From: Trichuris trichiura
Lineage: Eukaryota; Nematoda; Enoplea; Trichinellida; Trichuridae
Direction of reading: 5' to 3'
Assembly: GCA_037903355.1 (NCBI GenBank)
Contig: JBAJFE010000015.1
Span: forward strand, 248,001 to 312,000
Length of the DNA stretch: 64,000 nt
Shown here: positions 56,001 through 64,000 of the stretch, piece by piece
How the letters are laid out: each line of letters opens with the position of its first letter
How positions within the stretch are numbered: the first letter of the stretch is position 1
The notes under the pieces: model-generated
Databases searched by the model: none
The model's input: the letters and a program-made list of their open reading frames with translations, nothing else
Told to the model about the DNA's origin: nothing
Program-made: the position numbers and the translations under genes

Positions 56001-59000
56001 CGAGGACGCGGATGCGTACCACTTTAGCGGTTACAATTATCCGTACGCTATTGTTCGCGACGTGATCGACGAAGCAATTATGGAATTGCATGGTCGACGC
56101 GGCAAGAGGATAGGTCGTTTTGTACAGCCTTTTCCAAGAAAGGCAATTGTCAGATATCCACCGTAAGAAAGTTGGAAATGCTCATTGAGCCAACGCTAAC
56201 CAACAGCCGTTTAGGTTCTATCCGCTTATGCATTTACCTTTTGTGTTTACGTTGTTTTTCTTTGCTCATTCTATGCATATGCTGTTGGTTGCCGCCCGGG
56301 AAAGACAGCAAGGCTTTAGCAGCTATATGAAAGTGTCTGGCTTGAAGTGGGTAACATTCCTTACATCCTTTCTAATTCGCGCGCTTGTGATATACTTTCT
56401 GTCCGGGGTGATTTTATTCTACGTACTTTTGGTGAGTACGCTATTTTGTTGATGGCTAGCAAGCATAATAATGCTTTGTAGGATGTGGCCGTAATAAATG
56501 AGGGAACAGTTCTATGGTCCATTGTGTTGTACGCAGCCTGTTCGGTGGCTGCTGCTACGCAATGTTATCTTTTGTACACTGCGTTTCCCACTTTGTGTTC
56601 AGTGATGGCTGCCGGAAGTCTTGTTTACATAATTGGCTATGTCACCTTCGAAGTTATACTCTACTTTTTCTCCAATATTGGTTACATTGTTCAAATGATC
56701 CTTTCGGTAAGCATTTCTGCCCGTAGATTTTAGTCGATGATTTATTTTACCAGTAATGTACTTTTCGTTTTTCCCGCAAAATTCATAAGCATTATTCGGG
56801 CAAAGCGAAGTAGTCACTTTTTGATGTTTAGGTCTTTCTTCCGCAACTTGCGTGGAATTTCGGTTGCGTTTCTGTGACCGCGTACGCAAGACTCGAAGAA
56901 GAGCTTTCTTGGAAGAAATTGAATGTATCTTTCTTCGAGAATAAAAACTACACGATTGGTTGGTCGTTGGTAGCGTTACAGTGTAATTCATTGTTCAACA
57001 TTATGGTGGCATTGCTCATAGGTAAGCAGCGGTCGAACGATAACTTAAAAGTAGGTAAGTGCTTCGTTGCAGACCTAGGCGTTTTAAGCCACTTGATACA
57101 CTGCGCTAAGTTAACATTGAAAAAGCTCAGAAGGCGTAGAAATGAAGTACGCATAGGTAGGGAGTATTAAACGACTCTGTTTAAGTTAAACATGTTTGCT
57201 TTGTGTTTCAGACGTTGGACTACATTTCACCAAAACTTTACCGCATGAAATTCCTCTTGCACCGGTTGGTCTTTCCGTATCATCTTTGTCGCACAGTTTC
57301 AGAAAGAACGGAAATATACCCGCGGCTATATTGACGAATGTCACCGTTGATTTCTACGAAGGTCAAATAACGGTTATTTATGGAGAAGAACATTCCGGGA
57401 AATCAACTTTAATGTAAGCATATTTGTTAGTCGTAAGGAATCAGGTAAATATATGCGACGTTTCAGGCGCTTGCTGGGCGGTCTTCTAACTCCACAGGGT
57501 GGATCTATACTTGTTCCGGGAAAGAAGGACAAGCTCGTCGTACCAACATTCAATGACATTGCTTACTGTCCAGAAAAGTTTTGTTTATTTGAAAAGTGAG
57601 TATTATACAAGTTTCTATGTATATTACTATGTTATTACACATATACGTGTATATTGAGAGATGGAAGAAATGTTTTATGGCCAGAATGAATTTGAATATT
57701 TTCAGTTTGACCGTTAGGGAGCACTTGGATTTTTATCAAAGGTTGCGCGGCTGCAGAAATCGTTCAATGGCATGCAGAAGCATTATTATGGAGACGGGAT
57801 TAATGGCTTTTTCGAGCGTACGAGCGGGATGTCTATCCAGTAACGAACAATACCCGTTGAAGCTATTGTATACGCGTTGCCAAGTGTGGTTTTCAGTTCA
57901 AATGAAACGTATTTTGCAAATAGCAGTGGCAATAGTTTGCGACGCGCGAGTTTGGTTGCTCGACCAACCGACCAAAGGTTTAAAACCAATTAACAGACGA
58001 ATACTTTGGAATTTTCTAATACGCCATAGGAATGGTAAGCTCGAAAAGACAGCGTTGTGTGAATGGGAAAATACTATCCTGCTTTTAGGCAGAACGATAA
58101 TAGTTACCAGCAGCTCCTATCTAGAAGCAGAGACGATCGGTGATCGAATTGCCATTTTATCCCGCAAGACGTTGTTATGTTGCGGCTCGTTTACGTTCCT
58201 TAGAAATCAAACAAATTTGGGATTCAAAATGAAATTAAGGAAAATGCCAACGGGTGATAAGGACATTGTTTCTACAAATGCCGAGAATCATTGGACGCGT
58301 CATATTTTATCCCGCCTAATGCCTGAAGCAGAAATTACCAAGTATGGGCCGGAGAAAATTCACGTAGCCATTCCGTTGGTTGATTTCAAAATACTGCGCA
58401 AGTTGATCGCCAAAATTGAACGGATGTTGGGCGAATTCGCTTGCGACTCGTACGTTCTTTCCTCCGCTACTCTTGAACAGGTGTTTATGCAAAAGAGATG
58501 ACGTAATGCATCCAGCAGTGATTTTGTAGGTTGTTGAAAAAGTCAGCAACCTGTCGATAGCTCGTGATCAATTAATAACAAGGACGAATTCGCAAAGCGA
58601 ACAAATTGGTACGTTTCTAAGGCAATAAATCCACAGTGCTCATTTAAAATATTTTGAGGCGCCAATCCCGAATTTGTTCCAAAACGGACCGACGCTTTTA
58701 CCACGAGCTGGAAAGGTGATAGTTTGTGTGAAAACGCTCTCGCGCGCTTTTTAAACTATTCATTCTTGCTAGGCTTATCAAAAATGTTAGAAAATAACAA
58801 CAAAATTTTATACAACTCGAAAGGTAGACTTTTTTTCTTAAATATACGTCATTATTTACTTTTTGAAAATATTTTGAGACTGTATAGTCACCCCGTTTTG
58901 TCAAATCGAAGCAATAGTTAAAAGACGTTACTTGAAATTGGTTCGCGACAAATGGGCATTATTTTTTATGGTAACTGTTCCGCAATCGCTGTAGGTCATT

Positions 59001-62000
59001 TGCGCACGATGAATTGTTGTTTGAAGGTTTTTTTTCCGGCAATTTTACTTTCCATGGTTACCAAAGCAATTTCAATAGCCAATTCCACGGGAAACATGAT
59101 GGACGATGACGTAGAAATGACGCCCTTTAGCAGCGTCGGCGACTCGCTTGCCATATTTTTTAAGTAGTCAAAATAAGCTGTATGCTAATCCACGTATTCA
59201 AATTTTACTTGTTCAGCTTTACTCATCCCAATATTAAGACTGAAGCTGTATATTGGAAGAAATATTTGTTGCAAATGTTCAGAAACAGAAGGGTGCTCAA
59301 AGGTCTGGATGAAAAGTAGGCATTCATCGATTAGCTAAATGCAATTTTATCATAGTGACGTCATCATTTTTCAAAGCTTTACAATACTGACCACCTTGCC
59401 GGAAGGCAATTGTACCGATCAACCCTTGGACTATATTCCCACGTTCGAGAACTTGTACAATCCGAAGATTTTGGTCCACGAAAATGACTTTTTGTACGAC
59501 GCGCGTAAACTTGGAATTTCAAGTTGGTTAGCGAGGAACCGTCTCCCGGTTGAACCAAGAAAATGGTAATACACATAGCGACGATCTATTGTTATTTAAA
59601 AATCCCGAAAGAATGATTCTTGCAAAAAGTAGGCAATAATGTTACTTTGAGCGAGTAGTTTTATACTGGTACGACCGTGACCTGTTTGTAGATAAATTAT
59701 TCGCCATTGTAGATGTCCCGGGTAGAGTCCTATTCCTGAAAGCGTGAATCCCGAATAGTCAGAACTGCGGAATAAGTCAGGGCTCATCTGCTGAATTGTT
59801 TTAAACACAATCCGGCAATGGATGCGGCCTGAAGTAGCTTTATGCAAATTGAGAAAACACGTTAACTTCAGGGGATTGAGCATTATTATTCTGAATCCAC
59901 GAAAGCTGAGGTCCTGAAAGACGCGGGTGGTTTGAAACTCAAAATAAGGTCGCTGCCTTGAAAGGTAAATTCACCGAGTGGCCCATTAGAAGTGTCAAAT
60001 GAGTTCGGGATTCTCAGTCGCACCCACATAACGGTTAGGCTTAAAGAATAAGCCTGTGCTACTCAGCATTGTTTGCAATAGTTCATTTTAGCATGCGTTC
60101 AAAAGGTAACGATGGAATGATGAAATTTTGAAAAATTCTTTATTTCCAGCGTACATCTTTACTGCTGTTCTTTTTCGTAAATATAAAAATGCTCTATTTT
60201 CTAACGTTAGCGTCGCGTGTTATTGCGTTGTTTTCTTTAGCCTCCGAAGAAAATGTGAAGGGTTAAAATTTTGAGATGCTCCTTATGTCTTCATAGGTTA
60301 TATCAATATTTGATGAATGGCTTTAACGTGGTCGGTGATAGGCTTAATGCTTTCGCGCGCTCTATACCTGCGTAGCCCGTTTCTTTTTTTTGCTTACTGT
60401 CACTTATTAGTTGAGAGTACGTTGCTTCAGCTGTGATCATTACAACGCATGGACCGTATATGACCGCGTTGAGAGAATACGAGGTTACGGGATGTAATTT
60501 CACCTTTAACCTTTTTAGGACTGGCGGCTTCAGCGGGGCTGCCTCGGAAAATTCTCCGGCTGCCGTAAATTATTCCAAGTTGGCCGATCACGCGCTTAAA
60601 ATATATACAAATGTCCAGCGCTTACTGGCGACAGAAAGTGACACAACAAGCCGCGGAAATGAAATAATGCAATTGGTTCGAAACTTTTCACTTTTAATTC
60701 CAACCCTGTCGGTAGCCAGCAACGTTAAGGTTGGTTAAGTTTATTCGTTTAAAGGAACTTCAACTTCAAATTGCTTCCGTAGATTTGGTATCCCGGAAGT
60801 TCATGCTCGTCTTTGTCAAAGAGTATGTCCATTATGAATAACGCTATGCTCTATACACCATCGTCGAATCAATCGACGAACGTTGTTGAAATTCGAAGTC
60901 ATCTTGGCTCGCTGAAGACGTTCCAGCTGCATAGAATGTATCGCCTTGTGTAAGCATTTCATTTCCTTATTTTTTACTTACCTTTTTTTCTATATTTTAC
61001 CTACGCGAATTTATTCGATCATTGCAGTCGATCGATCCCCAATACCAGCAAAATATCATGTCGTCCAATGTAGATTTTTTGTTAGCTATATTTAGGTATT
61101 CTTTCAGGGAATTGGAAAAGTACACGGAAGGTATTTCGCTAAGATACGCGGCTGTGTTTGCTGTTGTTGTAAGTATATCATCGCTTGCTGGTCCAGTAGC
61201 CAGTTGGGCTGTAAAGGAAAAGAGCGCGGGCATAAAGTACATAATGATATGTCAGGGTATGAGGACATGCCTTTACTGGACGACTAATATGATCTTCGAC
61301 ATGGTTGGTTGCTTATTTCAGTTATTATATCGATCTGACACGTATACATATATAAGTATATTGTTTCTTTAAGTCATTTCACTGGATCGCCATTGCAATC
61401 ATGTTTCCATTTCTTCAAACGGGTTGCTTCTTTCCAACTTCCGCCATTCGATCAACAATAGCGTTTTTCCTTCTTTGCTCTTACGGGTAAATTGGTAATG
61501 TATTGCTTTTGCTCGCTGAGACTTTGTCGTTTTCAAGCTTTGCAATTGTGCCGCTTGTATATCTTTTTTCATTGCCCGTAAAGTCGCCGACGCGAACATT
61601 AAGCGATTTTCTCCTGTTGGGTACTGTAGCAAGTTTAGTCGCTACCTTTGGAGTCTTCGTAAAGGATACTTGTCCAGATGTTGTCCCATGGGTAAGAATA
61701 ATGTTTTATCCTTCAACGTCTGTACCGAATCTCTTCGTTTAGAAGCCTTTGGCGCAGTTCATATCGTCGTTCATCCCTCAATTTTACTTATTCGATGCTC
61801 TTGTAGCTCTCAACGGACCTTGCAAAGGCGATCTGTTTGCTGACTTATTCGGTAGGCGAAGAACTCAAGAAAACTCATTAAAGTGAGGCAAAGTTTTTTA
61901 GACGACCGCTGTTTCCTTGAATTTGGTGGACTAAAGCGCTCTCTGTGGGCAATCTTTGCCCTTGTTATGATGGGAGCAACGGCATTTGTTGTTTTGATTG

Positions 62001-63690
62001 CCGTTGAAAGTTCGACATTCAAGTTTTTATTAAAGTACATTGATTTTTGTCAAACATTTTACTGCTGTAACTATTGGTCAATTTTTCTTATCTCTTTAAA
62101 AAAAGGAAGTTATTGTTTTCTGAAATCGGTCGGCAATGGCTGACCGGTAGAAATGGTTATCCTTCTTATAGGCATCTTTGAACAGCACATTATGTAAATT
62201 TATTTTAGATCAACAGCTGAGAAAGGAATGCAACGCATATTGCGTCGCCCTCCTGTCGCTCCAACCAAAGAAGAAACGAGCCTACGAAATCCATGCATTA
62301 TCCGATTTGTCAAGGTAGTTGTATTCGTACAGTTGTTCAGTTTTTCAAAATTATTTTCTATTTTAATTAACATACTGCCTCCAAGCTTTATTGAATTGTA
62401 AGTTATGCCTAATTTGTTTATGTTAGTAGTTGTTGCATTACTGCGCATTAGTGCATATTACTTTACCGTAGAAACAAAGTTAATAAGGAAAAGCAGAGCT
62501 TTTGGGCCTCCTTAAATCCGTAGTCAACTTGCAAAAGGGATGATAGGATCCCACTTTCGCGCCTTTCAGTTTTTATTTTGTCTTTGTTGACTTCTGCTGC
62601 CATACTGACCATAAAGGGGGCAGTGCGGCTGATTTTTTTGCCTCTTTTACTGTTAGTTTATTTTAGTAATATTTTTGTTATTACTGATTTAATTTTGGCT
62701 TGCAGGTGAAGCACGAGGGCTTCATTTCGCAACCTTGAATGGAAACTTTACCATTAGCAATCCAGTGATGCGTATGGGCACGATTTGTTAAGCAAGTGGC
62801 TAGCAAGAGATCTATCCGCGCTTTTGAGTTTAAAACGATATAAATAGGCTTCTCCTATCATGATTTAAAAAGCTAATAAGTTTATTAGCTTCAATGTATT
62901 GATATCGGCTTGTAGTTTGTTTTCCAACTTTGCTACTTTCAAGGAAGCAATAAAAGAGGCTGCAATTAAGCAGACGGTAAACTTGATTCGGTCAATCCGT
63001 CCGGGAGAATGCATCGGCATATTTGGCGCCAGCGGGGTTGGAAAAAGTTCCGTATTGAGAATAGCCATGGCAAGGAGTCGCGCTAGTTATTTCGGGAAAA
63101 TGTCCTTCAAGGAACTATTTAAAAATGCCTTTACACCGATGGGAAATGGCTTTTGTTACTGTCCTCAGTGGGACGCTTTGGACGAGTTGTTGACAGTGCG
63201 TGAAACGCTTGTTTTTTATGCCACTTTATATGGTGTCTCAAAGACTTCCCGTTTGTCGGTAAGCTTTTACGCGAACCAATTTCATTTTTTTCAAGCTAGT
63301 TTATAGGTGGTTAGTTATTATCTGCGCCGCTTTGATATGTCAAACATTGCCGATACCAAAAATAGTTCCCTTTCAATGGACATGAGACGTCGCCTGTCCA
63401 TTGCATCCGCCCTTATGGGGCCGTGTAGCATTTTAGTACTCGATGAACCGACAAGCAGTGCGGGACGCAAAAATCTTAAGCTCATTCATGAACTATTGTC
63501 AGTTTGTCTTCAGGAAGAAAGATCAATCATAATGACGTCACGAAAGTTGCTAACTGAGCTTTCTAAGTTTTCTTCACTGCAAAGTAGCTTTTTTCAGCTT
63601 TAAAGAGTGTGAGATTCTATGCAACCACACGGCGCTCTTAACCAAAAGAACGTTGCTTTGTTGTGTTCCTCTGAAGGAACTTCAGGAAAG
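53077..63690 (+). CDS. ABCA-type full transporter with degenerate ATPase sites
   Basis: Type-A ABC transporters move or flop lipids. Exons seen: 53077-53184, 53237-53567, 53633-53887, 54025-54120, 54182-54320, 54386-54568, 54733-54881, 54917-55033, 55153-55326, 55378-55568, 55702-55956, 55992-56162, 56215-56431, 56482-56706, 56832-57021, 57212-57413, 57467-57595, 57706-57839, 57897-58034, 58089-58480, 58530-58608, 58659-58715, 58918-58970, 59027-59163, 59217-59315, 59377-59565, 60431-60729, 60822-60947, 61028-61303, 61374-61486, 61538-61691, 61743-61851, 61884-62034, 62209-62314, 62944-63258, 63307-63545, 63598-63690 (about 2100 aa). Order: first ectodomain, membrane helices, NBD1, second ectodomain (GGFSGAAS), helices, NBD2. 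NBD1: Walker A GEEHSGKST, signature LSIQMKR, Walker B LLDQPT. NBD2: GASGVGKSS, YCPQWDALDELLTVRE, LVLDEPT. Unresolved: N-terminus (LLW and RRTC near 52910-52970, frames conflict), an exon in 59566-60430, and the 3' end. Confidence 0.85.
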
Positions 63691-64000
63691 GTATGCCATT
63701 TTTCACTTTCACAATAATAATAATAATAATACAAATAAAGTGTTTCTTTATCATGTTTATTTGCTTATCCATACTGAATAATTCTGAACCGTTATTACTC
63801 TCCCTATACGTCATCGATAGCATTATACTGCGGTGCACGTGTAACTGCTTATCCTCTATTTTGTTCTTCGTATTGTTGGAATTCGTATAACATTTATGTA
63901 AATATTCTTAGACAATGTTAAAGGCTTTCACGATTCTTTTTTCTGTAAGCCAACTACTTTAATGACGTTGGTCGCTAGGTGAATGTAGCTACTGTTTGCT
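63691..64000. other. Downstream of the last ABCA exon seen
   Basis: The last exon ends at a GGTATGCC donor with two bases of a split codon, so the gene continues. I found no further exon in the last 310 bp; the end of the coding region probably lies past the window. A short (AAT)n tract occupies 63713-63730. Confidence 0.4.
63713..63730. repeat. Short (AAT)n tract
   Basis: Six AAT triplets in intronic or 3' sequence of the ABCA gene. Confidence 0.9.

Noticed and set aside
58501..58545. ABCA half-transporter ending at the TGA at 58499-58501
   Set aside because: A GAACAG/GTGTTT donor at 58480 splices to 58530, followed by the second membrane domain and NBD2 with matching phases.

Overview
The window is nuclear DNA from a compact animal genome. 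Genes are split by many short GT-AG introns, mostly about 45-60 bp, and the gene set is metazoan: sidekick-type adhesion protein, Arp2/3 subunit, ABCA transporter, SLC37 exchanger. Gene density, short introns, very tight gene pairs and an apparently diverged tyrosine phosphatase suggest a nematode or similarly compact invertebrate; that placement is inference. All exon coordinates were worked out by hand from splice signals, open frames and family resemblance, with no database search.

Layout. 1-4.9 kb shows no gene. 4.9-8.8 kb holds a divergent pair with start codons about 120 bp apart: an SLC37-type sugar-phosphate exchanger (minus) and the Pol I/III subunit POLR1C (plus). 10.7-12.5 kb is ARPC1 (minus). 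13.7-16.5 kb is an RRM protein I cannot name (plus). 16.7-21.6 kb is WDR36/UTP21 (minus), whose first intron is about 1.86 kb and packed with TTA/TAA microsatellites, long inverted repeats and a repeated motif that loosely resembles a hammerhead ribozyme core. 22.1-36.9 kb is a complete sidekick gene (minus, 21 coding exons, about 2150 aa) whose largest intron carries two diverged copies of a ~128-nt repeat with paired substitutions. Then follow KLHDC10 (minus, 38-40 kb), a secreted trypsin-like protease (minus, 41.1-42.4 kb), a tyrosine phosphatase with altered catalytic loops (plus, 43.2-44.3 kb), ACAD9 (plus, 46.1-49.2 kb), the TFIIH subunit GTF2H5 (plus), cytochrome c (minus), ribosomal protein eL20/RPL18A (minus), a small unnamed gene (plus, 52.2 kb), and a large, catalytically degenerate ABCA-type transporter (plus, 53-63.7 kb) whose 3' end was not found.

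Most genes are housekeeping parts of unrelated machines: rRNA and tRNA transcription and rRNA processing (POLR1C, WDR36), translation (RPL18A), respiration (CYCS, ACAD9), repair and transcription (GTF2H5), actin (ARPC1). No pathway cluster or bacterial-style system is visible. Most notable are the hairpin-rich WDR36 intron, the structured repeat pair in sidekick, and three enzyme-family genes (ABCA, ACAD9, PTP) that keep the fold but have lost or changed catalytic residues.
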